64,000 nucleotides of DNA, from the NCBI RefSeq assembly GCF_019634845.1, contig NZ_JAHCAQ010000006.1, positions 62,001-126,000 on the forward strand. The letters are read 5' to 3'. Origin of the DNA: Dokdonella sp. (GTDB lineage: Bacteria > Pseudomonadota > Gammaproteobacteria > Xanthomonadales > Rhodanobacteraceae). The translations under genes and the position numbers were made by a program. This document shows, one piece after another, positions 45,594 to 55,315 of the stretch (its first letter is position 1; each line of letters begins with the position of its first letter). A model generated the notes under the pieces. That model had not been told where the DNA came from, did no database searches, and saw nothing but the letters and a program-made list of their open reading frames with translations.

Positions 45594-46677
45594 CGGCAGT
45601 CTCCGTGTGCTCGGCCCAGGCACGATCGCTCTCGAAGTGGCGCGCGAGGTGGCGCAGCGCCAAGCGCAGCAGGCGGCTGCGCGGCCGCACCGCGTGGCGC
45701 GTGAAGGTGAAGCGCGCGCCAAGATAGGACTTGATCTGCGGATCGGTCCAGCCGGCGATGTAGCAGTCCAGGCCGCGCCGCCGCGCATAGTCGAGATTGT
45801 GCAGCCAGCTGACGAAGTACAGGTTGTTGTCGCGCGCGGCCGGATAGCTGAAACCGACGTATTTGTCGACCAGCGCCTGGCCCTGCACGAAACACAGATT
45901 CCAGCCGATGATGGCGCCGTCGCGGCGGTACACGAAGGCGATGCCGCCACTGCTGGCATCCTGCAGCAGCGCATCGAAGAAGTCGCGGCTGAGGCGATCG
46001 AAGTGGATCTCGCTCTGGGCAAAGACTTCCAGGTACAGCGCGTGGAACAGCGCGCGGTTGGCGGCGTCGGCGAAGAAGGCCGCACCGGTGGCGATCTCCT
46101 CCACCTGCAATTGCTCGCGCACGCGCAGCTTGCGCCGGATGTCCTTGCGTCGCGCCGCCGACAGCCGCGCGAGGTATTCGTCGGTGGAGGCGAAGTCGAT
46201 CGGCACCCAGGCCAGGGCCTGGCCTTCGAGCAGCACGAAGCCGGCGGCGCTGGCGGCCTCGGCGACGGCGTGTGCCTGCGCGTTGCTGGCCGCATCGAGC
46301 AGCGGCGAGTCCTGCGGGATGTCCTTGATGATGAGGAACGGCTGCCCCGCATGATCGGCCAGCCATTCGTGCACGAGCGCGGTGGCGTCGGCGCCGGCCG
46401 GGAACAGCGCGTATTCGGATACCGTGGTGCCAATGAAGCAGGTGCGTGGCCGCAGCAGGCGCTGCCAGCAGCGCTGCAGCGGCAGGCGCTCGACACGCCG
46501 GCGCAGGTCCGCCTCGGCCGTGGTCAGCAGGTCGAAGCGTGCGATGAAGGCGGGCGTGCCCGAGCGCGTGAGCAGCGCGCGGAAGTCATCGGGCGGGTGG
46601 GCGAGGAACTGCGCGACGAGCGCCGGCGGCTCGAGCTGGTTGGCCAGCGCCGGTGCCGGCGCCGCGGCGGTCGTCAC
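45571..46677 (-). CDS. GNAT/FemAB-like acyltransferase
   Basis: This 368-residue protein has the double-GNAT look of FemAB/BcsL-like transferases (PF13480 or PF04339 type). Visible signs are YLARLSAARRKDIRRKLR (about 169-186), a helical LYLEVFAQSEIHFDRLSRDFFDALL, GGIAFVYRRDGAIIGWNLCFV, and YVGFSYPAARDNNLYFVSW near the acyl-acceptor site. Such proteins pass acyl or aminoacyl groups from ACP, CoA or tRNA to amino groups in envelope molecules. It overlaps the esterase gene by 4 bases upstream and the ureohydrolase gene by 23 bases downstream, so the three form one operon. Confidence 0.8.
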   Translation of the reverse strand: MTTAAAPAPALANQLEPPALVAQFLAHPPDDFRALLTRSGTPAFIARFDLLTTAEADLRRRVERLPLQRCWQRLLRPRTCFIGTTVSEYALFPAGADATALVHEWLADHAGQPFLIIKDIPQDSPLLDAASNAQAHAVAEAASAAGFVLLEGQALAWVPIDFASTDEYLARLSAARRKDIRRKLRVREQLQVEEIATGAAFFADAANRALFHALYLEVFAQSEIHFDRLSRDFFDALLQDASSGGIAFVYRRDGAIIGWNLCFVQGQALVDKYVGFSYPAARDNNLYFVSWLHNLDYARRRGLDCYIAGWTDPQIKSYLGARFTFTRHAVRPRSRLLRLALRHLARHFESDRAWAEHTETADGGAARP

Positions 46678-47531
46678 TTGGCGATCGCGAGCGGCGCGTG
46701 GTGGCTCCAGCTCGCCTCGCGATGCGCGACGATGTCGCGGAAGAACGCGATGGTGCCGTCGATGACCTTGCTGCGTTCGCGATCGATCGTGACCAGGTGG
46801 TAGCTGTCTTCGAGCAGCAGCGTCTGCACCGGTGCGCGCACGCCGCGCTCGATCAGGCGCACGTTGCGCAGCGAAGCGATGTCGTCATGCGCCGAATGGG
46901 CCACGAAGCATGGCGCGCGCACGCGACCCAGGCGTCCGCGCACGCGCGTGGACAGGCTTTGGAACTGCGCCAGCGCGGGCCACGGGAAACCGGCCAGGCC
47001 CGCTTCCTCGCTGGCGCCCGACAGCATGGCACCGACCACACGCTGGCGGATGCGCTCGTCCTTGATGCCGTAGGGCTCGGCTTCGGCGAACACGCGGCTG
47101 CGACCGATGCCGAGCGAGGTGACCAGCGGCAGCAGGAAGGCGAGACGACCGATGCCCGGCGTGGCCCAGCCGTCGTGGAAGAACGTGGTGCCGTACAGGC
47201 CAAGGCCGTCCACCTGCGCCGGGCGGTCGATGGCGAGCTTGAGTGCCAGCACTGCCCCCATCGACAGACCGGCCACGAACAGGTGGTCGACGTCCTCGCG
47301 CAGGCGATCGGCAGCATCGGCCACGCTCGCCGCCCAGTCGCGCCAGCCGGTGGCGAGCAAGTCGTCGACGCTGCCGCAGTGGCCGGCCAGATGGACGCCG
47401 AGCACGCTGAAACCGGCACGCTGCAGGCAGTTGCCGACGTAGCGCATCTCGGTGGGGGTGCCGGTCAGGCCGTGGATCAGGAGGACGCCGGCGCGACCGC
47501 CGCGCAGATGGAATTCCGAGGGTTTGATCAT
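46674..47531 (-). CDS. Alpha/beta hydrolase, Est30-like carboxylesterase
   Basis: This 285-residue serine hydrolase has an oxyanion segment LLIHGLTGTPTEM, nucleophile S90 in AGLSMGAVLAL, the Asp in VAHSAHDDIAS and the His in EDSYHLVTID, the order and spacing of the carboxylesterase/monoacylglycerol lipase group. The SYHLVTID end is close to Bacillus/Geobacillus Est30. I prefer ATG 47531 (MIKPSEFHLRGGRAGVLLIHG); an in-frame ATG lies at 47558. It is the first gene of the three-gene operon with the GNAT and the ureohydrolase. There is a 268-base gap upstream towards the divergent small gene. Confidence 0.85.
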   Translation of the reverse strand: MIKPSEFHLRGGRAGVLLIHGLTGTPTEMRYVGNCLQRAGFSVLGVHLAGHCGSVDDLLATGWRDWAASVADAADRLREDVDHLFVAGLSMGAVLALKLAIDRPAQVDGLGLYGTTFFHDGWATPGIGRLAFLLPLVTSLGIGRSRVFAEAEPYGIKDERIRQRVVGAMLSGASEEAGLAGFPWPALAQFQSLSTRVRGRLGRVRAPCFVAHSAHDDIASLRNVRLIERGVRAPVQTLLLEDSYHLVTIDRERSKVIDGTIAFFRDIVAHREASWSHHAPLAIAK

Positions 47532-47799
47532 CGATCCGGAGAGTGCCCGCCGCGCCATCGATGACGCGCAAGCCGTTGCAGATGTTGGTGCAAGCTTGGG
47601 CGTGGCGTCTTTCCGGTGGCTTTCGCGCCGGCGCGGCCGAGGCCTGGCGGCCGGCCCCGCGGTGCGCCCGATGTCCGACAGTGGGGCGCAGTGTCAGATT
47701 CGTGCAACCGTCGTCACCGCCGCCGCACGGATCGCGGGCCAGCGGCTGGCACGACACTTGCTTGTGTCCTGATGGGGGAAGCAATCCGCGAGGCAGACC

Positions 47800-47961
47800 A
47801 TGAGCTACGACATCCTGAAGAACTTGGGGCTGGATCACCTCGATACGCGTTCGCCCGACTTCATCAAGACGCTCGAGCGCATGCAGCGCGAGGCCTTGCT
47901 GCACCTGCAGGCCGACGACCACCAGCGCGAGCCCGAGCTGCACGACGCACAGGGCTTCTGA
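47800..47961 (+). CDS. Conserved-looking 53-residue small protein
   Basis: ATG 47800 is preceded by CGAGGCAG and opens a frame of 53 codons ([20 protein letters not shown] at the start, then [20 protein letters not shown]). It is helical, amphipathic, mixed-charge and without a signal or membrane segment. It lies divergently from the esterase operon and upstream of maf. I do not recognise the family. Coding is supported by the ribosome site, codon use similar to its neighbours and a complete start-to-stop frame. Confidence 0.6.
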   Translation: MSYDILKNLGLDHLDTRSPDFIKTLERMQREALLHLQADDHQREPELHDAQGF

Positions 47962-48065
47962 GCGCCGGCGGCCGTCGGCGCCGCAATCGCCCGCGCGATC
48001 GCCGCGCGGGATTCGCGATATCTTGCACGGTCCGCGCCACCGGCGCCCGCTCGCGCAAGTCCGAC

Positions 48066-48641
48066 ATGAACCATCGCCTGTACCTCGCCTCGCGCAGCCC
48101 GCGCCGGCGTGAATTGCTGCAACAGATCGGCGTGCCGTTCGAGCTTGTCGATGTCGATGTGCCCGAGGTGCGGTCCGCGGACGAATCGCCGGCGACCTAT
48201 GTCAGTCGAGTGGCCCGCGACAAGGCGCAGGCTGGCCTGCGCGCGCTCGGCGCGCCCGCCGACGTCCTCGTGCTCGGCGCCGATACCGAAGTCGTGCTCG
48301 CCGACGAGGTGTTCGGCAAGCCGGCCGACGCCGCGGCCGCCGCCGCCATGCTGCGGCGACTGGCCGGACGCAGTCATCAGGTCATTTCAGCCATATCGCT
48401 GGCCGCAGCACACGGCGAGTTCCACGCCAGCCATGTTTCCGAGGTCACGCTGGCGGCGCTGGACGATGCCCGCATCGATGCCTATGTCGCCACCGGCGAG
48501 CCGTTCGGCAAGGCCGGCGGCTACGCGATCCAGGGCCGCGCAGCGGCCTTCATCACGCATCTGGCCGGCAGTCATTCGGGAGTGATGGGGTTGCCATTGC
48601 ATGTGCTGGCGCGCTTGCTGGCGCAGGCCGACGCACGTTGA
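48066..48641 (+). CDS. maf: Maf-family nucleoside triphosphate pyrophosphatase
   Basis: This 191-residue protein has the Maf signature [18 protein letters not shown] at the N-terminus, [16 protein letters not shown] with the catalytic Asp, and [14 protein letters not shown] followed by [11 protein letters not shown]. Maf proteins hydrolyse non-canonical or canonical nucleotides (dTTP/UTP for the YhdE type) to prevent misincorporation. In related bacteria maf stands next to rng, as here (one gene between). Confidence 0.95.
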   Translation: MNHRLYLASRSPRRRELLQQIGVPFELVDVDVPEVRSADESPATYVSRVARDKAQAGLRALGAPADVLVLGADTEVVLADEVFGKPADAAAAAAMLRRLAGRSHQVISAISLAAAHGEFHASHVSEVTLAALDDARIDAYVATGEPFGKAGGYAIQGRAAAFITHLAGSHSGVMGLPLHVLARLLAQADAR

Positions 48642-48735
48642 ACGGCGCTGGCGCCGGTGGCGATCGCGGCGGATTTGCGCCCTCGCCGGCGCTGCGTCAC
48701 GATGCGCGCCCGTCCTCGCCGCAGCGTGCCGCGCC

Positions 48736-49668
48736 ATGAAGTCGATCCTGTTGCTGTCGGCCTGCGCGCTGTGCACGGTACTGGCGGCCTGCGCCACCAC
48801 GGGCGGCGCCGCGCATGCGCCGACCGCCGCCGCAGCGGCGGCCACGACCACGGCCGCGGCTGGACTCGAGCAATGGCGGGCACGGCGCGAGGCACAGCTG
48901 CGCGAGCCCGATGGCTGGCTCAGCTTCAGCGGTTCGGGTCCGGTCCACGAGGGCAGTGCGAGCGTGGGCAGCGCCGCCGACAACGTGATCGTCGTGCCCA
49001 AAGGGCCCGCGCATTGGGGCACGCTGTCGCTGCAGCAGGGTCAGTTGCGGTTCGATGCCGCTGCCGACAGCGGCGTGACGGTGGGCGGCCAGGCGGTGCA
49101 GTCGGCGCCGCTGTTGACCCAGCTCGACGCCGGCGGCCCGACGGCCGTGCATGCCGGTGCGCAGCGCTTCTACGTGGTGAGGACCGGCGAGATCTATGGC
49201 TGGCGCTTCCGTGATCCGCAGTCGCCGGCGCTGGCGGCATTCAAGGGCGTGCCGCATTTCGCGCCCGACCCCTCGTGGCGGATCGAGGCGACCTGGGTCG
49301 CCTATGCGCAGCCGGAAGCGATCGAGCTGGTGACCTCCAATGGCAGCCTGGAGCCGGCGCAGATCCCGGGCGAGGCGCGTTTCGAGCGCGATGGCCGCGC
49401 GCTGCGGCTGCGGCCGGTGACCGAAGACGGCGGCAAGACGATGTTCTTCATCATTGCCGACCGCACCAGTGGCCGCGAAACCTATGGCGGGGCGCGGTTT
49501 CTCTACGTTGACGCGCCGGTCGACGGGCGCATCGTGCTCGACTTCAACCGTGCCGAGAATCCGCCCTGCGCCCTCAACGGGCACGTGGTCTGCCCGCTGC
49601 CGCCGCCCGGCAACCGGTTGCCGATCCGCATCGAGGCGGGCGAGAAGACCTTTCCGCTGCAGCATTGA
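48736..49668 (+). CDS. DUF1684 lipoprotein
   Basis: This 310-residue protein has a lipobox (TVLAAC, Cys near residue 19) and an Ala/Thr-rich linker, then a DUF1684 domain. Marks are LEQWRARREAQLREPDGWLS, the repeat-like GSASVGSAADNVIVVP, and the C-terminal hallmark DFNRAENPPCALNGHVVCPLPPPGNRL followed by AGE. It is likely anchored in the outer or inner membrane facing the periplasm. The function of DUF1684 is not established. It lies between maf and rng on the same strand. Confidence 0.88.
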   Translation: MKSILLLSACALCTVLAACATTGGAAHAPTAAAAAATTTAAAGLEQWRARREAQLREPDGWLSFSGSGPVHEGSASVGSAADNVIVVPKGPAHWGTLSLQQGQLRFDAAADSGVTVGGQAVQSAPLLTQLDAGGPTAVHAGAQRFYVVRTGEIYGWRFRDPQSPALAAFKGVPHFAPDPSWRIEATWVAYAQPEAIELVTSNGSLEPAQIPGEARFERDGRALRLRPVTEDGGKTMFFIIADRTSGRETYGGARFLYVDAPVDGRIVLDFNRAENPPCALNGHVVCPLPPPGNRLPIRIEAGEKTFPLQH

Positions 49669-49752
49669 GCCGCCACCGCCGGCGCGACCGACTGCAGGCG
49701 ACGCCTGCACGAAAGACGCCGCTGCGAGCATGCCGTCGCCGCCGCGCCCCGG

Positions 49753-49782
49753 GATTCGACACGGCCCCCTGCGCAAAGCTAT
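49753..49782 (+). promoter_or_regulatory. Candidate sigma-70 promoter of rng
   Basis: TCGACA (49753-49758, close to TTGACA) and TATAAA (49777-49782) are 18 bases apart and end 32 bases before the rng ATG. The spacing and the AT-rich -10 stand out in this GC-rich DNA. Confidence 0.5.
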
Positions 49783-49814
49783 AAACCACTCAAGTTCCTG
49801 CGCGTATCCCATTC

Positions 49815-51341
49815 ATGTCGGAAGAAATCCTGATCAACGTGACGCCCCGCGAGACGCGTGTGGCGCTGGTCGAGAACGGCATGCTGCAGGAGGTGCAGGT
49901 CGAGCGCGCCAGCCGTCGCGGCTATGTCGGCAACATCTACAAGGGTCGGGTCAGCCGCGTCATGCCCGGCATGCAGGCGGCCTTCGTCGAGATCGGCCTC
50001 GAACGCGCGGCGTTCCTGCATGCGTCCGACGTGGTGCGCGTGGCGCTGCCCAGCGAAGACGGCAGCGAGCCGCCGACACCCGCGTCGATGCCGGCGATCG
50101 CCGATCTCGTGCGCGATGGCCAGGAGCTCGTGGTCCAGGTGGTCAAGGATCCGATCGGCAGCAAGGGCGCGCGCCTGACCACCCACCTGTCGATTCCCTC
50201 GCGCTATCTCGTGCTGCTGCCCTACAGCCGGGCGCTGGGCGTGTCGGTGCGCATCGAGGACGACGCCGAGCGACAGCGTCTCAAGGACATGATCGCCGAG
50301 CTGTCGGTGCCGCCGGTCGCGGCCAGCGGCGGCGATGCCGGCGCGGCCAGTCTCGACACGCGCCGTTGCGGCTACATCGTGCGCACCAATGCCGAGGGCA
50401 CCGCCCGCGAGGCGCTGGCCGAGGACATCGTCTACCTCGACAAGCTGTGGGGCACGGTACGCGACAACATCGCCCGCGCCAGGGTCGGCGAGCGCATCTA
50501 CGAAGATCTCAGCCTGCCGCTGCGCGCGCTGCGCGACCTGATGCGGCCCAGCATCGAGAAGGTGCGCATCGACTCGCGCGAGACGTTCGAGCGTGCGCAG
50601 CGCTTCGTCGCCCAGTTCATGCCCGAGTTGGCCGAGCGGGTGGAGCATTACCCGGGCGAGCGGCCGATCTTCGACCTGTACGGGGTCGAGGACGAGATCC
50701 AGAACGCGCTCAAGAAGAACGTACCGCTCAAGTCCGGCGGTTATCTCATCATCGACCAGACCGAGGCGATGACCACGATCGACGTCAATACCGGCGCGTT
50801 CCTCGGTACGCGCAACCTCGAGGAGACGGTGTTCCGCACCAACCTCGAGGCCGCGCAGGCGGCGGCGCGCCAACTGCGCCTGCGCAATCTGGGCGGCATC
50901 ATCATCATCGACTTCATCGACATGACCGACGAGGAACACCAGCGCCAGGTGCTGCGCCAGTTGCAGAAGTCGATGGCGCGCGACCATGCCAAGGCCACCG
51001 TGTATGAAATGTCGCCGCTCGGCCTGGTCGAGATGACGCGCAAGCGCACCACCGAGAGCCTCGAACGGCAACTGTGCGAGCCATGCCCGGCCTGTGGTGG
51101 CCGCGGCAGCATCCGGACCGCCGAAACCATCACCTACGAGATCTTCCGCGAGATCACGCGGGCGGTACGCCAGTTCGAGGCCGCCAAGCTGCTCGTGCTG
51201 GCCGCGCCCAAGGTGGTCAGCCGCATCCTCGAGGAAGACTCCGCGGCGGTGGCCGAGCTGGAGGAGTTCATCGGCAAGACGATCCGCTTCCAGCCCGAGG
51301 AGCACTATTCGCAGGAACAGTACGATGTCGTGTTGCTGTAG
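49815..51341 (+). CDS. rng: Ribonuclease G
   Basis: This 508-residue endoribonuclease (489 in E. coli) has an N-terminal S1 RNA-binding domain (about 35-125: GNIYKGRVSRVMPGMQAAFVEIG) and the RNase E/G catalytic domain. The metal-binding aspartates lie in TTIDVNTGAFLGTRN and IIIDFIDMTDEEH. The zinc-link CPACGGRG is near residue 425. It matures 16S rRNA 5' ends and decays mRNAs in the cytoplasm. It begins the block rng-yhdP-tldD, a conserved order in gammaproteobacteria. Confidence 0.97.
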   Translation: MSEEILINVTPRETRVALVENGMLQEVQVERASRRGYVGNIYKGRVSRVMPGMQAAFVEIGLERAAFLHASDVVRVALPSEDGSEPPTPASMPAIADLVRDGQELVVQVVKDPIGSKGARLTTHLSIPSRYLVLLPYSRALGVSVRIEDDAERQRLKDMIAELSVPPVAASGGDAGAASLDTRRCGYIVRTNAEGTAREALAEDIVYLDKLWGTVRDNIARARVGERIYEDLSLPLRALRDLMRPSIEKVRIDSRETFERAQRFVAQFMPELAERVEHYPGERPIFDLYGVEDEIQNALKKNVPLKSGGYLIIDQTEAMTTIDVNTGAFLGTRNLEETVFRTNLEAAQAAARQLRLRNLGGIIIIDFIDMTDEEHQRQVLRQLQKSMARDHAKATVYEMSPLGLVEMTRKRTTESLERQLCEPCPACGGRGSIRTAETITYEIFREITRAVRQFEAAKLLVLAAPKVVSRILEEDSAAVAELEEFIGKTIRFQPEEHYSQEQYDVVLL

Positions 51342-51365
51342 CCGGCCGCGGGAGCCACGCGCGTC

Positions 51366-54300
51366 GTGAGCATGTCGTGGCGGATGCGCCTGCGCCGACT
51401 GCGCCTTGCGGTGTTCGGCATGCTGGCCACGGGCGTGATCGTGCTCGGCGTGCTGGCCGGGCTCACCCATCTGGCGATGCCGTGGCTGGTCAGTCACCCG
51501 CAGAGCGTGGCGCGTTGGCTCGGCGAGCGGCTCGGTCGCACGGTCGCGATCGGGCGCCTCGAAGGGGCCTGGTATGGCGGCGGTCCAGTGCTGACGTTGC
51601 GCGAGGTCAGCATCGGCCAGCGCGACCCGGCCCAGCCGCCGCTGACGCTGCCCACCGCGCAACTGGCCTTCGACCTGCTGGCGCCGCTGCGCCGCGGCCG
51701 CGCGTTCTCCGAGTTCCGCATCGACGGCCTGGAGCTGCAGCTCAGCAACGAGCAGGGCCAGTGGCGCCTGCACGGCTTGGAGCCGGGCGCCACCGATGCG
51801 ACGGCGCAGGAACCGTTCTCGCTCGGCGCGCTCGGCGCGCTCGAGCTGACCCATGCCCGCTTGCGCATCGACGACGCACAGCGCGACCTGCACCTGCAGT
51901 TCGGTTCGCCGGCACTGCGCGTGCTCAATCGCGGCGACGAGCTGCGCGTGCTGGCGCGACTGTCGCCCGGCGCGGCCAGCACCGGCATGTTCGACGTGGT
52001 GGCCGACGTGAATCCGGCCACCCATTCGGGCACGGTCTACGTCGGCAGCAAGGACGTCGATGTCGCCGCCGCCCTCGGCGCGCATGCGCCGGCCGGGTTG
52101 CGCGTGCCGGCCGGACGCGGTCTCGTGCAGGCCTGGTTGCAGGTGCGGCAGGGCCGCGTCGAGGCCGTGCGCGCGCGGCTCGATCTTCGCGAGGTGATCG
52201 TCGCCGCCGCCGACCCGCTGCCGCTGGCGCCGGGCCTCGCGCCGGCGCCGCAGGCGGCGTTCGAGCGCCTGGGCCTGGCCGCGCGCTGGCTGCGCACGGA
52301 CTCGGGCTGGGCACTCGATGTGGCCGACCTCGTGGCTGGCGCGGCCGACAGCGCGCCGGCGCGGCTGCGCGTGCAGCGCAGCGGGTCTGCCGATGACGCG
52401 CACTGGGACGCCGCGGCCCGCGGGTTGGACCTGGAGCCGCTCGGTTCGCTGGCGATGCTCGCATCGCAGACGCCGGCGTCGCTGCGGCGCTGGCTGTACC
52501 AGGCTCATCCGCGCGGCAGGCTCGACACGCTCGGTCTGCGCTGGGACGGCGAGAACGATTTCGACCTGCGCGCGAGCATGCGCGGCGGCGAGATCGCGAG
52601 CGCCGGCCTGGTGCCGGGCGTGGAGCGCCTTGATCTCGACGTCGTTGGCGATGCGCAGGCGATCCTGCTGCAGGTGCCGCTACAGGCCACCACCGTGAAC
52701 CTGCCGCCGGTGTTCCGCCGGCCGTTCGTGTTTGCGCAGCTGGGCGGCGACGTGGTGCTGCGCCGGACCGACGACAACGCCTGGCGCATCGAGACCGACC
52801 GCGTCGCCTTCGAGGGCGAGGGCTACGGCGGCGAGTTGCGCGGCGCTGTCGAACTGGCTTCCGGCCGGCGCCCGTTCCTCGACCTGTATGCGGTGACGGC
52901 GCATGGCGACGTGCCGGCGGCCAAGCTGTTCTGGCCGCTCAACATCATGCCGCCGACGGCGGTGGCCTGGCTCGATCGCGCGCTCGTCGAGGGACGCATC
53001 GTCGACGGCCGCGTCGCGTTCCGCGGCGACCTCGCCGACTGGCCGTTCCGCAACCACGCCGGCAACTTCGTCGCACGCGCCGAAATCGACGATGCGACGC
53101 TCGACTATCACCCGGACTGGCCGCGCGCCCAGGATTTGCATGCAGTCGCCTACTTCATCAACGACGGCATGCAGGCCGACGCCAGCGCCGCCAGTGCGAT
53201 CGGCAACAGCGTGCAGGCCGCCAGCGCGACCATCCCCAGCTTTTCCGACGCGGTGCTCGACCTCGCGGTCAAGGGCAGCGGCAGTGCCGCCAACCTGCTC
53301 ACGTTCGTGCGCGCCACGCCGTTCGGCAAGCGCTACGCCGAGCCGCTCAAGGATCTCGTCATCGATGGCAGGGGCAACGTCGAGTTCAAGCTGACACTGC
53401 CGTTCGATGCGCTCGACGCGCTCGCGCTCGACGGCAACGTGAAGCTGCAGGCGCGCAAGCTCGACCATCTGCGCTACGACCAGCACTTCAGCGATGTCAG
53501 CGGAACGCTCCATTTCACCCAGCAGGGTCTTGCCGCCGAGGCGCTCGATGTGACCTACCGCGAGCGGCCGGCCAAGCTCTCGCTCGACATCGGCAGCTTC
53601 GCCAGCGACCCCGCGCACGCGCTCGAACTGCGACTCGATGGCCTGTTTCCGGCCGCCACCGTGTTCGCCGATGCGCCGGTGCTGGCACCGGTCGTCGCCC
53701 ACTTGCAGGGCGAGTCGGCCTGGAGCGCGCTGGTCGCGGTCGGTGCCGTCGACAGCGGCGCTGCGCCGATCCACCTGACCCTGGACAGCGACCTCGTCGG
53801 CACCACCATCGACCTGCCGGTGCCGCTCGACAAGTCCGCGACCGCGCGCTGGCCGCTGCACATCGCGCTCGACCTGCCTTATGCAGGCCAGCGTGTCGCC
53901 GTGCGGCTGGCCGACCTGCTCGCGATCAGCGCGCAATTGCCGGCCGACGACAAGCCGTTCGGTATGCGCCTGCGGTTCGGTGCCGCCGACGCGGGCATGC
54001 CGCCCGCCGGAGAAATCCTCGTCGATGGCAACCTGCCGCAGCTCGATGCCGGTGCCTGGATCGAACTCGCGCTCGCCGGCGGCGGCACTGCCGGCGCTGC
54101 CGCCCACGCCATCGACGTGCGCGGTGCCGACGTGGTGCTCGGCGGCCGCCACTTCGCCGACGTGCGACTGGCGATCGAAAACCTGGCGCAGGCCACGCGC
54201 ATCGGCATCGACAGTGCCGCGCTCGCCGGCACGCTCGACATCGCACGCGGTGGCGGCGCCGGCGGCATCGACGCGCATTTCGCCCGCGTGCACTGGCCCG

Positions 54301-55199
54301 AGGCGCCAGCGGGCAAGGACACTGCGAGCACGCTGGCCGCGGTGGCGCCGGGCAGCCTGCCGCCGATCCACCTCGTCGTCGACGACTTCCGCCTCGGCAC
54401 GGCCAATTTCGGCAGCGCGCAGTTCGACAGCCATCCGATCGCCGACGGCATGGCGATCGAACGACTGACCACCCACTCACCCAACATCGAGATGTCGGGG
54501 CAGGGCGAGTGGACCGGCAGCGCGGCCGCCAATCGCTCGCGCATGACGATCGCGCTGCGCGCGCACGACGTCGGCCGCATGATGGATGCGCTCGGCTACG
54601 CCGGACTCATCGACGGCGGCGCCACCCGCGCCGACATCGACGCGAGCTGGCCCGGCCCGCCCTCGGCGTTCGCGCTGGCCGATCTCGATGGCAGCCTGGC
54701 GATCAACATCGCCGATGGCCGCATCCCCGATGCCAAACCCGGCGCCGGCCGCATCTTCGGCCTGCTGTCGATCACCGAGATCCCGCGCCGGCTGAGCCTG
54801 GACTTCAGCGATTTCTTCAAGTCCGGGCTCGGCTTCAATTCGATCGAAGGCAAGTTCCACCTCGCCGACGGCAACGCCTGGACCGATGGCCTGCGCGTGG
54901 ACAGCCCAGCCGCCGAGATCATCGTCACCGGGCGCACCGGGCTGCGTGCGCGCGACTATGACCAGCGGCTCGTGGTCGAGCCACGCGCGGGCGCCACCCT
55001 GCCGGTGGTCGGCGCGCTTGCCGCCGGCCCGGTCGGCGCCGCGGCCGGCCTGGTCGCGCAGGGCCTGCTCAACAAGCCGATCGGCCAGGCGGTCAAGCGC
55101 CAGTACAGCGTGACCGGTTCCTGGGACAAGCCCGAGTTCACACCGATCACGGCCAGCGCGACAGATCGCAAGCCCGGTCCGGTGCGCCCGAAACGTTGA
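51366..55199 (+). CDS. yhdP: YhdP-family AsmA-like phospholipid transport protein
   Basis: This 1277-residue protein (E. coli YhdP: 1266) has one N-terminal membrane anchor (LAVFGMLATGVIVLGVLAGL) and a long beta-rich AsmA/VPS13-like body that bridges the periplasm and takes part in phospholipid movement to the outer membrane. C-terminal DUF3971/AsmA2 marks are GRIFGLLSITEIPRRLSLDF and SGLGFNSIEGKFHLADGNAW. I use GTG 51366, with GGAG 11 bases upstream; ATG 51372 is two codons later. It follows rng by 24 bases, so cotranscription is likely. Confidence 0.95.
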   Translation: MSMSWRMRLRRLRLAVFGMLATGVIVLGVLAGLTHLAMPWLVSHPQSVARWLGERLGRTVAIGRLEGAWYGGGPVLTLREVSIGQRDPAQPPLTLPTAQLAFDLLAPLRRGRAFSEFRIDGLELQLSNEQGQWRLHGLEPGATDATAQEPFSLGALGALELTHARLRIDDAQRDLHLQFGSPALRVLNRGDELRVLARLSPGAASTGMFDVVADVNPATHSGTVYVGSKDVDVAAALGAHAPAGLRVPAGRGLVQAWLQVRQGRVEAVRARLDLREVIVAAADPLPLAPGLAPAPQAAFERLGLAARWLRTDSGWALDVADLVAGAADSAPARLRVQRSGSADDAHWDAAARGLDLEPLGSLAMLASQTPASLRRWLYQAHPRGRLDTLGLRWDGENDFDLRASMRGGEIASAGLVPGVERLDLDVVGDAQAILLQVPLQATTVNLPPVFRRPFVFAQLGGDVVLRRTDDNAWRIETDRVAFEGEGYGGELRGAVELASGRRPFLDLYAVTAHGDVPAAKLFWPLNIMPPTAVAWLDRALVEGRIVDGRVAFRGDLADWPFRNHAGNFVARAEIDDATLDYHPDWPRAQDLHAVAYFINDGMQADASAASAIGNSVQAASATIPSFSDAVLDLAVKGSGSAANLLTFVRATPFGKRYAEPLKDLVIDGRGNVEFKLTLPFDALDALALDGNVKLQARKLDHLRYDQHFSDVSGTLHFTQQGLAAEALDVTYRERPAKLSLDIGSFASDPAHALELRLDGLFPAATVFADAPVLAPVVAHLQGESAWSALVAVGAVDSGAAPIHLTLDSDLVGTTIDLPVPLDKSATARWPLHIALDLPYAGQRVAVRLADLLAISAQLPADDKPFGMRLRFGAADAGMPPAGEILVDGNLPQLDAGAWIELALAGGGTAGAAAHAIDVRGADVVLGGRHFADVRLAIENLAQATRIGIDSAALAGTLDIARGGGAGGIDAHFARVHWPEAPAGKDTASTLAAVAPGSLPPIHLVVDDFRLGTANFGSAQFDSHPIADGMAIERLTTHSPNIEMSGQGEWTGSAAANRSRMTIALRAHDVGRMMDALGYAGLIDGGATRADIDASWPGPPSAFALADLDGSLAINIADGRIPDAKPGAGRIFGLLSITEIPRRLSLDFSDFFKSGLGFNSIEGKFHLADGNAWTDGLRVDSPAAEIIVTGRTGLRARDYDQRLVVEPRAGATLPVVGALAAGPVGAAAGLVAQGLLNKPIGQAVKRQYSVTGSWDKPEFTPITASATDRKPGPVRPKR

Positions 55200-55315
55200 T
55201 CGTCGCCGCGCCGACGGTCGCTGTCATTGTGTTGCGGCCGCCGCGCCCCCATTGAACCTGCGTCATACTCGCGCGGCGCCTGCCGCGCCTGCCGCCTGCC
55301 GAGTGCCCGCCGCCG

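Noticed and set aside
49779-52508. A 909-codon minus-strand frame across rng and yhdP
   Set aside because: Shadow of two conserved genes, low-complexity Arg/Gln/His composition.
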